A stretch of 18,980 bases of DNA from Actinomycetes bacterium (lineage in GTDB: Bacteria; Actinomycetota; Acidimicrobiia; Spongiisociales; UBA5794), in contig JAMBLL010000120.1 in the NCBI GenBank assembly GCA_023336765.1, forward strand, positions 1 to 18,980, in the 5' to 3' direction. Each line of letters starts with the position of its first letter. Positions within the stretch are counted from its first letter, which is position 1. The notes beneath the pieces are model-generated. The model saw only the letters and a list, made by a program, of their open reading frames with translations. It was not told the origin of the DNA and made no database searches. Shown one piece after another: positions 6,489-14,930 of the stretch. The translations under genes and the position numbers were made by a program.

Positions 6489-7438
6489 CGGAACACACCA
6501 TCATCGTGCCTGTTGACATGGCTGACGAACGACTCGACAAAGTGGTCGCGTCGTTGCTCGGCCTTTCGAGGGGGAGGGTGAAAGAGATCATCGCCGAGGG
6601 ATCTGCCACGGTCGGTGGGGTCGCTGTGCGGTCAAGCGGGAGGGCCGTTCCAGGAACGACCATCTCTGTGAAGGTCGACGACATCGATGAGGATCTCGCA
6701 CCGGATCCCAACGTTGACTTCGACATCGTCTATGAGGACGCGGACGTCATCGTTGTCGACAAGCCTGTTGGGGTCGTTGTCCACCCCGGTTCCGGGCGGT
6801 CGATGGGGACGCTTGCCAATGGCCTCCTTGACCGGTACCCCGAGATCGAAGGGGTGGGCCAGAAGGACCGATGGGGGATCGTGCACCGGCTCGACCGTGA
6901 CACCTCGGGCCTGCTCGTCGTTGCACGCACCCAGCCCACCTATGACGCTCTGATTGACATGATGCGCAACAGGACGATCACACGGCGGTACCTGGCTGGT
7001 GCGGCCGGACTCTTCACGAACACGAAGGGCACCATTGATGCTCCCGTTGGAAGAGATCAATCGAACCCGACGAGGATGAACGTCGAACGGTCCGGGCGAG
7101 AGGCGATAACCCACTACAGACGACTCGCACAGTGGACTGATCGCAACGTCTCGCTTTTGTCTGTCACCCTTGAAACCGGCCGGACACATCAGATCAGGGT
7201 TCACATGCGTGCGATCCACCGTCCGATTCTCGGTGACGGTGGCTACGGCAGACGGGGGCTGATCGGCGATCCTGGCAGGCCGTGGCTCCACGCAAGGCAA
7301 CTGTCCTTTGACCATCCAACGACGGATCGGAGGATCGACTTCGTGTCTCAGCTTCCCGCAGATCTCTCAGCTAGTCTTGACACTCTTGGAACGCCCGACA
7401 TCGGGGACAGAATCGACATCGACGGGACAGCAATATGA
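6485..7438 (+). CDS. rluD: RluD-family 23S rRNA pseudouridine synthase
   Basis: This 317-residue enzyme isomerises uridines to pseudouridine in rRNA, most likely in 23S helix 69 as RluD does. An N-terminal S4 RNA-binding domain (residues 14-62, RLDKVVASLLGLSRGRVKEII) precedes the catalytic domain. The signature HRLDRDTSG lies at 134-142 with catalytic Asp137, and GRTHQIRVHM follows in the C-terminal half. The ATG at 6485 overlaps the lspA stop as ATGA. The lspA-rluD pair is widespread in bacteria. Whether it acts as RluD or a sibling such as RluC or RluA cannot be told from motifs, although the S4 domain excludes RluA. Confidence 0.92.
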   Translation: MTEHTIIVPVDMADERLDKVVASLLGLSRGRVKEIIAEGSATVGGVAVRSSGRAVPGTTISVKVDDIDEDLAPDPNVDFDIVYEDADVIVVDKPVGVVVHPGSGRSMGTLANGLLDRYPEIEGVGQKDRWGIVHRLDRDTSGLLVVARTQPTYDALIDMMRNRTITRRYLAGAAGLFTNTKGTIDAPVGRDQSNPTRMNVERSGREAITHYRRLAQWTDRNVSLLSVTLETGRTHQIRVHMRAIHRPILGDGGYGRRGLIGDPGRPWLHARQLSFDHPTTDRRIDFVSQLPADLSASLDTLGTPDIGDRIDIDGTAI

Positions 7439-8940
7439 CCCTGCACTACGAACGACTATCCGGGCTTGATGCGTCCTTCCTCGCTCTCGAATCGAGAGAG
7501 ACGCACATGCACGTTGGTGCCGTTGCGGTATTCGGTCCGGGAGAGTACTCGAGCGACGAAGGTGTCGATATCGAGGTCCTACGCGGCATCATTTCGGCCA
7601 GACTCGATCAGATCCCCCGATACAAACAGCGCCTCGCGACGATACCGATCGAGGGTCAACCCGTGTGGGTGGATGACGAGCACTTCGACCTTGGTCTCCA
7701 TGTCAGACACTTTGCACTTCCCCATCCTGGAACCGAGGAACAGCTCAAGTCACTTGCTGGTGTCATCTTCTCCCAACCCCTGGACCGCACACAACCGCTG
7801 TGGGAGATGAACATCGTTGAGGGCCTCGAGGGCGGCGGCTTTGCTCTGATATCGAAGATCCACCATTGCATGATCGATGGCATGTCGGGGATCGACCTGA
7901 TGGCCGCCATCTTGGACTTCACGCCCGATGTGGAGATCGTGGAGCCCAAGCCATGGATCCCACGGCCAGCACCCAACGGCACCGAACTTGCGGTGAGGGA
8001 GATTTCACGGTCGATCTCGGCGATCGTTGCCAATCTCGCGAATGTCTCGAGAGTCCGTGAGGAACTCGGAGATCTGACAGGGGACTGGGCTCACAAGATC
8101 AGAGCAACCATGGCGTCGTTGTCGTCAGGCTGGCTGACATCAACGGGCAAGACGCCGCTCAACGGCGACATCGGCCCGACGCGACTGTTCGACTGGACGT
8201 CTCTGCCCCTCCAGGGTGTGAAGGACATCAAGAACTCCCACGGCGTGACGGTGAACGACGCGATGCTCGCGATCGTGGCAGGCGCGGTACGTACCTACCT
8301 CCTCGAAGAAGGCGCCATGTCAAAGGCCGAGGTCGCTTCGACCGAGTTCCGGATCATGGCACCTGTGTCCGTGCGGTCTGATACGCAGACGGGTAACCCC
8401 GGCAATCAAGTGGCCATGTGGTTGCTCACGCTGCCGATCGCAGAACCTGACCCTGCAAGGCGCATCAAGATCATCCATGGCGAGACGAAGATGCTCAAAG
8501 AGACGGACCAGGCGCTCGGTGCATCGACACTCGTTTCGGTGTCGACGGGCGCACCGGCCACACTCGTTTCTCTGGCTGCCAGATTGGGTTCGCGTGCACG
8601 TCCGTTCAATATGACGATCACGAACGTCCCGGGACCCATGTTCCCGTTGTACATGGGCGGATCGAGGATGCTGTCGACGTACCCGCTCGTCCCGTTGTGG
8701 CGGAGCCACGGAGCAGGGATCGCGATGTTCTCGATCAGTGGTTCGATCGACGTCGGCATCAACATGGCTCAGGCAGTGGTGGGCGACGCTGGCGCTCTTG
8801 CACGTCATCTCCAGGCCTCCTTCGAGGAACTCAGCAATGCAGACCCACTGGCTGAGACACCGCAGGATGATGCGGCTCCCGAGAAGGTATCGACGGCGCC
8901 CAAGACGCCAAAGAAGGCCCCACCAATGGGAACGAGGTAA
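7435..8940 (+). CDS. WS/DGAT wax ester synthase/acyl-CoA:diacylglycerol acyltransferase
   Basis: This 501-residue enzyme esterifies acyl-CoA to diacylglycerol or fatty alcohol, making storage triacylglycerol or wax ester at the membrane surface. The N-terminus LSGLDASFLALESRETHMHVGA and the condensing-type active site HHCMIDG at residues 143-149 (HHxxxDG) are diagnostic, and NVPGP and PLVPLW in the C-terminal half are also typical. A low-complexity Pro/Lys tail (from about residue 475) is likely disordered. Its start overlaps the rluD stop as ATGA, which ties lipid synthesis to an rRNA-modification and lipoprotein operon. Actinobacteria often have many paralogues, so substrate and importance of this copy are unknown. 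Confidence 0.93.
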   Translation: MTLHYERLSGLDASFLALESRETHMHVGAVAVFGPGEYSSDEGVDIEVLRGIISARLDQIPRYKQRLATIPIEGQPVWVDDEHFDLGLHVRHFALPHPGTEEQLKSLAGVIFSQPLDRTQPLWEMNIVEGLEGGGFALISKIHHCMIDGMSGIDLMAAILDFTPDVEIVEPKPWIPRPAPNGTELAVREISRSISAIVANLANVSRVREELGDLTGDWAHKIRATMASLSSGWLTSTGKTPLNGDIGPTRLFDWTSLPLQGVKDIKNSHGVTVNDAMLAIVAGAVRTYLLEEGAMSKAEVASTEFRIMAPVSVRSDTQTGNPGNQVAMWLLTLPIAEPDPARRIKIIHGETKMLKETDQALGASTLVSVSTGAPATLVSLAARLGSRARPFNMTITNVPGPMFPLYMGGSRMLSTYPLVPLWRSHGAGIAMFSISGSIDVGINMAQAVVGDAGALARHLQASFEELSNADPLAETPQDDAAPEKVSTAPKTPKKAPPMGTR

Positions 8941-8970
8941 GGCTCGGCTGGCGCCTTGCTGACTGATTAG

Positions 8971-8991
8971 TTCCTGTGCTCTTCGCTCTTC
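8971..8991 (-). repeat. Short heptamer array after pfkA
   Basis: On the minus strand two identical units GAAGAGC are followed by ACAGGAA, beginning 2 nt beyond the pfkA stop codon at 8994-8996. The unit resembles the ACAGAGC family at 5193-5220. The array fills part of the 53-bp gap between the convergent WS/DGAT and pfkA genes. Two perfect copies could arise by chance, so the link is tentative. Confidence 0.45.
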
Positions 8992-8993
8992 AT

Positions 8994-10019
8994 CTATCCA
9001 AAGAACGTCTCTGCTGTGTTATACAACTCGTCCGGGACGCCTCTGATCGATGAGGTGGCTTCCTCGATGGGGACGGCCACGATGTCAGGGCCACGAACGG
9101 CGACCATCACCTTTGTTGCACCCTCGGCAGCGAGATCTGCGGCCTTGACACCCAGACGAGTCGCGAGAACACGGTCCGATGCTGCAGGTGTGCCCCCTCG
9201 CTGGATGTGGCCGAGAATCGATACCCGGGTCTCGAAACTCGTGAGATCCTCGATCGCATCTGCGATCTGGTACGCCACGCCACCGAGTCGGTCGAACCCG
9301 AACACATCCTTCTTGAGGTCCATGGCGTCGTAGCCAGGAGGTGGCTGGGCGCCCTCGGCAACGACCACAATCGAATAGTGATGCCCGCTTCGGTGGCGCT
9401 TGCGTAGAGTCGAAACCACGTCATCGATGTCGTACGGGTGCTCGGGAATGATGACGTAATCCGCTCCGCCAGCGATGCCCGCGTGGGTGGCGATCCATCC
9501 CTTGGTCCGGCCCATGACCTCAACGATGATCACGCGGTTATGAGATTCGGCCGTGGTCGCAAGGCGATCGATCGCTTCCGTTGCGATCTGAACGGCGGTC
9601 TGGAATCCGAAGGTGATGTCGGTGCCTGCGATGTCGTTGTCGATCGTTTTTGGCACGCCGATGATGCCGACGCCCTCTTGCGCAAGGCGCATGGCAGAAC
9701 GGAGTGTGCCGTCTCCTCCGATCACGATCAACGTGTCGATGCCGTTTCGTTTGAGCGTTGGCTCGCAGGTGGCAAGGCCATCGCCATGTACATAGGGATC
9801 CATGCGTGAGGTGCCAAGGATGGTCCCGCCTCTACCGAGAATGCCCCGCACCGAATTGCGGTCGAGGGGCCTCGTGCGGTCCTGCATCAGGCCTTCCCAA
9901 CCGTTCTCGATACCAACGACCTCGATGTCGTGCTCTATCGCCCTTCCGACGACACCACGGATGACTGCGTTGAGGCCGGGGCAGTCTCCACCAGCGGTCA
10001 GAACTCCTATGACGCCCAT
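8994..10019 (-). CDS. pfkA: 6-phosphofructokinase
   Basis: This phosphofructokinase makes fructose-1,6-bisphosphate in glycolysis. The 341-residue protein shows TAGGDCPGLNAV (8-19), GGDGT (101-105) and PKTIDND (123-129) with catalytic Asp127, at exactly the Escherichia coli PfkA numbering, then MGRTKGW and LGHIQRGG. Gly104 favours ATP as phosphoryl donor, while Lys124 is the residue found in pyrophosphate-dependent enzymes; this mix is also seen in actinobacterial ATP-PFKs. I chose ATG at 10019 because GAGGAG lies 7 nt upstream; the longer frame starting at 10046 would translate through that Shine-Dalgarno. It is divergent from dnaE and convergent with the WS/DGAT gene. Confidence 0.93.
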   Translation of the reverse strand: MGVIGVLTAGGDCPGLNAVIRGVVGRAIEHDIEVVGIENGWEGLMQDRTRPLDRNSVRGILGRGGTILGTSRMDPYVHGDGLATCEPTLKRNGIDTLIVIGGDGTLRSAMRLAQEGVGIIGVPKTIDNDIAGTDITFGFQTAVQIATEAIDRLATTAESHNRVIIVEVMGRTKGWIATHAGIAGGADYVIIPEHPYDIDDVVSTLRKRHRSGHHYSIVVVAEGAQPPPGYDAMDLKKDVFGFDRLGGVAYQIADAIEDLTSFETRVSILGHIQRGGTPAASDRVLATRLGVKAADLAAEGATKVMVAVRGPDIVAVPIEEATSSIRGVPDELYNTAETFFG

Positions 10020-10187
10020 GGCACACTCCTCAGATTTCGTTGTCACGACGGCTTCGTAGATTCCTCAAGAGTAGGGCAGACGAGGTGCTGAATATGGCAC
10101 ATGAGGGCCGGGGACGCGCCGGATTTCGCGAGTGCGCTGGGTGCGTCATCCTGCTTACATGCGTGTAGTTCACAACGCGGGGTCTCC
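10020..10187. promoter_or_regulatory. Divergent intergenic region pfkA/dnaE
   Basis: These 168 bp separate the start codons of pfkA (-) and dnaE (+) and should hold both promoters. On the pfkA side TACTCT (complement of 10068-10073) is a possible -10 box, giving a leader of about 45 nt that contains the Shine-Dalgarno. I found no convincing -35 element or operator and no clear promoter for dnaE. Confidence 0.3.
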
Positions 10188-13100
10188 GTGGCAGATAGCT
10201 TCGCCCATCTTCATGTTCACACCGAGTTTTCGATGCTCGACGGTGCGGCGCGGGTCAAGGATCTTGTCCAAGCGGTCGCGGCTGACGGGCAGCCAGCTGT
10301 GGCCATCACGGATCATGGCGTCCTCTACGGTGTCGTCGATTTCATGAAGGCTGCAAAGGGTGCTGGTGTAAAACCGATTGTCGGTATCGAGGCGTACACG
10401 ACGCCTGGTTCACGCTTCGAGCGAAAGCCGCGCCGCGAGGACAAGCGTTACCACCTGACCATCCTTGCCGAGAACGAGACGGGCTATCACAACCTGATCA
10501 AGCTTGCATCCAGGGCGTACACCGAGGGCTACTACTACAAGCCCCGGATGGACATCGAACTGCTCTCGGAATACGCAGAGGGACTCATCGTTGGTTCAGG
10601 GTGCCTCGGTGGTCATGTCCCACAGCTACTCGGCGTCGATGATGCTGCCGATGACGATCAAACGACCCAGGAACGCGACTTCGATGCGGCTCTGGCAACA
10701 GCAGCGATGTACCAGGACATCTTCGGCCGTGACAACTACTTCATCGAACTCCAGGACCACGGCATTGCGGCTCAACGCAAGATCATGCCAGACCTGTTGA
10801 AGATCGCAAAGACGATCGATGCGCCATTACTTGCAGCGAACGACTCCCACTACACCCATGCTCATGAAGCCGACGCACACGATGCGCTTCTCTGCATCCA
10901 GACGGGGTCGGTTAAGTCGGACGAGAACCGGTTCAAGTTCCACTCCCAGGAGTTCTACATCAAGTCTGCTGCACAGATGCGCGACCTGTTCCCCACCGAT
11001 GAGTATCCGGGTGCCACGGACAACACATTGTGGATCGCGGAACGCGTCGATCTTGACATCGAGTTCGGAAAGATCCTGTTACCTCAATTCGATGTTCCCG
11101 AGGGGTACGACGTCGATTCCTACCTTCGCCATCTTGTGATGGAGGGTGCTGGGATGCGTTACGGGACGCTCGACGACGTCAAGAGCGAGAGGATCGACTA
11201 CGAGCTCCGCGTCATCTCCGAGATGGGTTTCTCCGCGTACTTCCTCATCGTGTGGGATCTGATCAAGTACGCAAGGGAACGTGGCATCCGCACTGGCCCG
11301 GGAAGGGGGAGCGCTGCGGGATCGATCGTGGCGTACTGCTTGTCGATCACCGCCCTCGACCCGATCGAGTTCGGACTCATCTTCGAGCGGTTCCTGAACC
11401 CTGGCCGCAAGGAGATGCCCGATATCGACATGGACTTCGACGAGCGCTATCGCGGTGACGTGATCAAGTACTCGGCCGACAAGTACGGGTCTGACCATGT
11501 TGCACAGATCATCACGTTCTCCACCATCAAGGGGAAACAGGCGCTCAGGGACGCAGCTCGCGTCCTTGACTATCCCTATTCGGCAGGGGACCAGCTCGCC
11601 AAGGCGATGCCACCGGCCATCCTGGGTCGGGACGCGACCATCGACCAGTGTCTCACCGAACCGGACCGGTACGCATCGAGCAACGAACGCGACCACTACG
11701 CAGCGGCTTCAGGTCTGAGGGATCTCCTCGAAACCATGGATGGTGCCCGCGAGATCGTTGATACCGCCAGAGGTCTCGAGGGGCTTCGCCGACAGGACTC
11801 GATCCACGCCGCTGCGGTCGTGATCTCACCAGAGCCGCTTACCAACATCGTTCCCATTCAGCAAAAGGGTGAGGATGCTGAGGTGGTGACGCAGTACGAG
11901 ATGCACGGTGTCGAAGCGCTCGGCCTGTTGAAGATGGACTTCCTTGGCCTGAGGAACCTCGCAACGATCGATCGCGCACTTGAACTCATCGAACGAAACA
12001 CAGGCACCCGGCCCGATATCGACAATGTGGCGCTCGATGATGAGCCCGTGTACGACCTCTTCCGCAAGGGGGACACGATTGGCGTGTTCCAGTTCGAGGG
12101 TGGTCCGATGCGTGCTCTGATGCGCAACCTCGGGCCTGATGAGTTCGAACACCTGATCACGCTCAACGCGCTGTACCGCCCAGGCCCGCTCGGCGCAGGG
12201 ATGCACCTCGAATACGCGGATCGCAAGAACGGCAGGAGCCCTGTCGAGTATCCCCACCCCGACCTCGAAGAGGTGCTCGGTGACACATACGGGATCATCG
12301 CGTACCAGGAACAGGTGATGCAGACAGCCCAGAAGATCGCAGGCTTCTCGATGGCGGAGGCCGATGGGTTGCGTAAGGCCATGGGGAAGAAGATCCCTGC
12401 GGTGATGGCCGAGCAGGAGGCGAAGTTCATCGCCGGCTCGATCGAACAGGGTTACGGGGAGCAGTTGGGCAAGGACCTCTTCGGTTTCATCGAGCACTTC
12501 GCCGGTTACGGTTTCAACAAGAGCCACTCCGCTGCCTACACCCTCGTGGCGTATCAGACAGCTTGGTTGAAGGTTCACTATCCCGCTGAGTACATGGCAG
12601 CGCTCCTCACCGGTGTCAAGCGTGACAAGGACAAGACGGCTGCGTATCTCCATGAGTGTCGGATGATGGGTATCGACGTTGTTGTGCCTGGAGTGAACGT
12701 GTCAGAGCGCGATTTCCTCGCTGCAGACGGCGAGATCGTCTTCGGGCTTTCTGCGGTGCGCAACGTCGGTGAGGCCGTTGTCGACATGATCGTTGCGGAG
12801 CGCAATAGGAACGGCCACTTCACTGACTTCTTCGACTTCATCGACAGGGTGGATGTACAGGCGCTCAACAAGCGGACGATCGACTCCATGATCAAGGCAG
12901 GGGCATTTGACAGCCTGGGCCATCCGCGCAGAGGTCTTCTCGAGGTCGCCTATGCAACGGTGGATGCCACGGTGGAGAGGCGGAGGGCCGAAGAGGCGGG
13001 CCAGTACAGCTTGTTCGGTGGAGGCGAATCCGAGATCTCTGATATTTCGCGTGAGATCCCTGACCACGAATGGGACAAGAAGGTACTCCTGGCGTTCGAA

Positions 13101-13691
13101 AAGGAGATGCTCGGACTCTACATCTCAGATCATCCGCTACTTGGTGCAGAGAAGTACCTAGCAACGATGACGGACACCGAGATACCCGCGTTGTGGGATA
13201 AGGAGGATCGTTCCAAGGCAACGATCGGGGGCGTGATCGGAGCGATAAACCGACGCTACACGCGCGCTGGCGAGCCGATGCTGTACTTCCCCGTTGAGGG
13301 CCTCCAAGGCAGTGTTGAGGCAGTCGCTTTCCCGAGGACTGTCGCAGAGCATGGACAGATGATCCGCGAAGATGCCGTCCTTGTACTCAGGGGGCGGGTT
13401 GATCACCGTGGCGACGACATCAAGTTCATCGTCCAATCGGCAATGGAACCCGAACTCAAAACAGATTCGTCTGTCCGGCTCAGGGTGTCGGCGGCGGCCA
13501 TGTCCCCAGTTGTCGTCGAGGAACTCAAGACCGTTCTTCTGAATCACCCTGGGAGCGCGCCGGTGTACCTTCACATGTCGGGTGATTCAGGCGTCAAGAT
13601 CCTCAAGCTCGGGGATGACCACAGCGTCGAACCCCGTTCTGCGCTGTTCGCAGAACTGCGGGAACTGTTCGGAAGCTCAGCAGTCTTTTAG
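10188..13691 (+). CDS. dnaE: DNA polymerase III alpha subunit DnaE
   Basis: This is the replicative C-family DNA polymerase. The 1167-residue protein starts with a PHP domain (HLHVHTEFS at residues 7-15, ITDHG shortly after), which in actinobacterial DnaE1 is a proofreading exonuclease. The polymerase palm has PDIDMDFDE with Asp412 and Asp414, and KMDFLGLR with Asp584, matching the catalytic triad of E. coli DnaE. The GFNKSHSAAY segment, a helix-hairpin-helix-like region and a C-terminal OB fold (from about 1020) follow. I chose GTG at 10188, just before ADSFAHLHVHT and behind GCGGGG; the longer frame from 10101 adds 29 residues unlike the family. A heptamer array starts 5 nt after the stop. 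Confidence 0.95.
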   Translation: MADSFAHLHVHTEFSMLDGAARVKDLVQAVAADGQPAVAITDHGVLYGVVDFMKAAKGAGVKPIVGIEAYTTPGSRFERKPRREDKRYHLTILAENETGYHNLIKLASRAYTEGYYYKPRMDIELLSEYAEGLIVGSGCLGGHVPQLLGVDDAADDDQTTQERDFDAALATAAMYQDIFGRDNYFIELQDHGIAAQRKIMPDLLKIAKTIDAPLLAANDSHYTHAHEADAHDALLCIQTGSVKSDENRFKFHSQEFYIKSAAQMRDLFPTDEYPGATDNTLWIAERVDLDIEFGKILLPQFDVPEGYDVDSYLRHLVMEGAGMRYGTLDDVKSERIDYELRVISEMGFSAYFLIVWDLIKYARERGIRTGPGRGSAAGSIVAYCLSITALDPIEFGLIFERFLNPGRKEMPDIDMDFDERYRGDVIKYSADKYGSDHVAQIITFSTIKGKQALRDAARVLDYPYSAGDQLAKAMPPAILGRDATIDQCLTEPDRYASSNERDHYAAASGLRDLLETMDGAREIVDTARGLEGLRRQDSIHAAAVVISPEPLTNIVPIQQKGEDAEVVTQYEMHGVEALGLLKMDFLGLRNLATIDRALELIERNTGTRPDIDNVALDDEPVYDLFRKGDTIGVFQFEGGPMRALMRNLGPDEFEHLITLNALYRPGPLGAGMHLEYADRKNGRSPVEYPHPDLEEVLGDTYGIIAYQEQVMQTAQKIAGFSMAEADGLRKAMGKKIPAVMAEQEAKFIAGSIEQGYGEQLGKDLFGFIEHFAGYGFNKSHSAAYTLVAYQTAWLKVHYPAEYMAALLTGVKRDKDKTAAYLHECRMMGIDVVVPGVNVSERDFLAADGEIVFGLSAVRNVGEAVVDMIVAERNRNGHFTDFFDFIDRVDVQALNKRTIDSMIKAGAFDSLGHPRRGLLEVAYATVDATVERRRAEEAGQYSLFGGGESEISDISREIPDHEWDKKVLLAFEKEMLGLYISDHPLLGAEKYLATMTDTEIPALWDKEDRSKATIGGVIGAINRRYTRAGEPMLYFPVEGLQGSVEAVAFPRTVAEHGQMIREDAVLVLRGRVDHRGDDIKFIVQSAMEPELKTDSSVRLRVSAAAMSPVVVEELKTVLLNHPGSAPVYLHMSGDSGVKILKLGDDHSVEPRSALFAELRELFGSSAVF

Positions 13692-13696
13692 AAGCA

Positions 13697-13731
13697 TCGT
13701 AGGTCGTAAATCGTAGATCGTAAATCGCCCA
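13697..13731 (+). repeat. Heptamer array after dnaE
   Basis: Four units TCGTAGG, TCGTAAA, TCGTAGA, TCGTAAA occupy 13697-13724, with a decayed unit ending in GCCCA to 13731. The array begins 5 nt beyond the dnaE stop codon and has the TCGTARA sense on the dnaE coding strand, as at ileS. It is inverted relative to the array at 13779-13884; 16 nt around 13705-13720 are the exact reverse complement of a stretch near 13850-13865, so a read-through transcript could fold into a long stem. Confidence 0.9.
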
Positions 13732-13778
13732 GCAATGTGGGAGAGAGGGATCTTCGAGCGGCCAGTAGTGATGTCAGG

Positions 13779-13884
13779 TTCCGATTTCTGGCGATCTACG
13801 ATTCACGTTCGTACGATTTACGGTTCTGATGCCAGTTCCGCCTTCTGGCGATCTACGATTTACGTTCGTACGATCTACGATTCT
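13779..13884 (-). repeat. Two 57-bp-spaced repeat copies carrying heptamers at the 3' end of the ATPase gene
   Basis: Two imperfect direct copies of about 49 bp start at 13779 and 13836, a period of 57 bp. Each has a TTCYG...CTGGCGATCTACGATT start, then heptamers interrupted by an 8-bp unit TCGTACGA. On the minus strand the units read TCGTARA. The unit at 13874-13880 supplies the last codon TCG and the stop TAG of the neighbouring ATPase gene. The whole 183-bp gap between dnaE and the ATPase stop is mostly repeat. Confidence 0.85.
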
Positions 13885-14930
13885 TCCGTCAGTTCTTCCA
13901 ATAGATTCGTTTCTTCGATCATCGCTCGGAGGTCCTCGATGGAGGTCGGTGCCGGACTTATGAGCCCGATCTGGTACATCACGGCACCGTAACGTGAGGA
14001 CAGTTCGGCAGATGCGTCTGCCTGCCTCTGGGCCTCTGTTGCCCACATGGCCAGATTGACTCTCGCTCTGGCACGCAGGTCGGGATCGGCCACGCCCCGG
14101 ATTGGCTTCGGTGCGGCATCGATCCATGAGAGGGGAAGGGCCCTGTTGAAGATGATCCCTGTTGGCTGGATCGAGATGCCACCCAACTCTCGGAAGAACC
14201 TCTTGGTTTCATGGATCGGCGTTGGATCGGCGGTCGTGGCGATCAGTGTGGTCGCCTGCTGCAGGTAGCGCTCGATGGTTCTCGAGCGCGCGGAGAGGCT
14301 GGTGTACATGGTCGAGAGGTCAAGCAGGAAGTCGGCGACGTCTGAGAGCATCGGTCCACCGAGGACCGTGTCGGCGATCTTGAGCATGGGCTTGGCCGTG
14401 AATCGGAACAGGAAGCTGCGCCCTGGGATGTGCGAACCTGTGAGCCACTTGAGAAGCTTCCCCGATACGAGGTCGCCGGTATGTGCGGGGGCGGTGAAGA
14501 AGTCGATCCCTCCGCCAGATGGCGGCGTGTCCACGACGAGGAAGTCGTACTGGTGTGACTCGATGTACTCCGCCATACGTTCACCCGCCGCGTAGGACTG
14601 GGCGGCGGGGAAACGATCAGCTATCGCACGGAAGTACGGGTTCACGAGGAGCCGGTCACCGACCTCGGGTTCCGCATACCGGTAGATAATGGCCTCCCAT
14701 GAGGCGGACACGTCGAGCATTGCCGCCCACATGTTCCCCGTGCCCTCGACGGGTTGAGGTTTGTCGCCGAGATGATCGATTCCAAGAGCGTCCGCGAGGC
14801 GCTTCGCCGGGTCGATCGTCAGGACAAGTGTCTTGTGCCCGGCTGCCGCCAACGTCGCGGCGAGGGCGGCCGAGATGGTCGTCTTTCCTACACCGCCGGC
14901 ACCTGTCACGATGATCGTTCTCGTCGTCAC
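13875..14930 (-). CDS. ArsA/Get3-like ATPase, second of pair (BagB-like)
   Basis: This is a soluble P-loop ATPase of the ArsA/Get3 (SIMIBI) class, 351 residues. Walker A reads GAGGVGKTT (residues 10-18), so Ala11 replaces the signature lysine of the class. TIDPAKRLADALGI (about 38-51) and VVDTPPSGGGIDFF give the switch regions. Its partner upstream keeps the signature lysine; the two overlap by 4 nt (GTGA) and should be made together. Adjacent ATPases of this type in Mycobacterium tuberculosis (Rv3679-Rv3680, BagA/BagB) form a heteromeric Get3-like complex, and IDPAKRLADALG matches the Rv3680 type. Arsenite pumping is unlikely: no ArsB, ArsR or metal-binding cysteine set is visible. The last residue and stop are encoded by the heptamer repeat. 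Confidence 0.88.
   Translation of the reverse strand: MTTRTIIVTGAGGVGKTTISAALAATLAAAGHKTLVLTIDPAKRLADALGIDHLGDKPQPVEGTGNMWAAMLDVSASWEAIIYRYAEPEVGDRLLVNPYFRAIADRFPAAQSYAAGERMAEYIESHQYDFLVVDTPPSGGGIDFFTAPAHTGDLVSGKLLKWLTGSHIPGRSFLFRFTAKPMLKIADTVLGGPMLSDVADFLLDLSTMYTSLSARSRTIERYLQQATTLIATTADPTPIHETKRFFRELGGISIQPTGIIFNRALPLSWIDAAPKPIRGVADPDLRARARVNLAMWATEAQRQADASAELSSRYGAVMYQIGLISPAPTSIEDLRAMIEETNLLEELTEES

Noticed and set aside
6632..7315. Minus-strand open frame of 227 codons
   Set aside because: It lies fully inside rluD, which has all its catalytic motifs. No family resemblance.
11079..12653. Minus-strand open frames within dnaE (205 and 275 codons)
   Set aside because: They are shadows of the dnaE reading frame with no recognisable domains or start signals.
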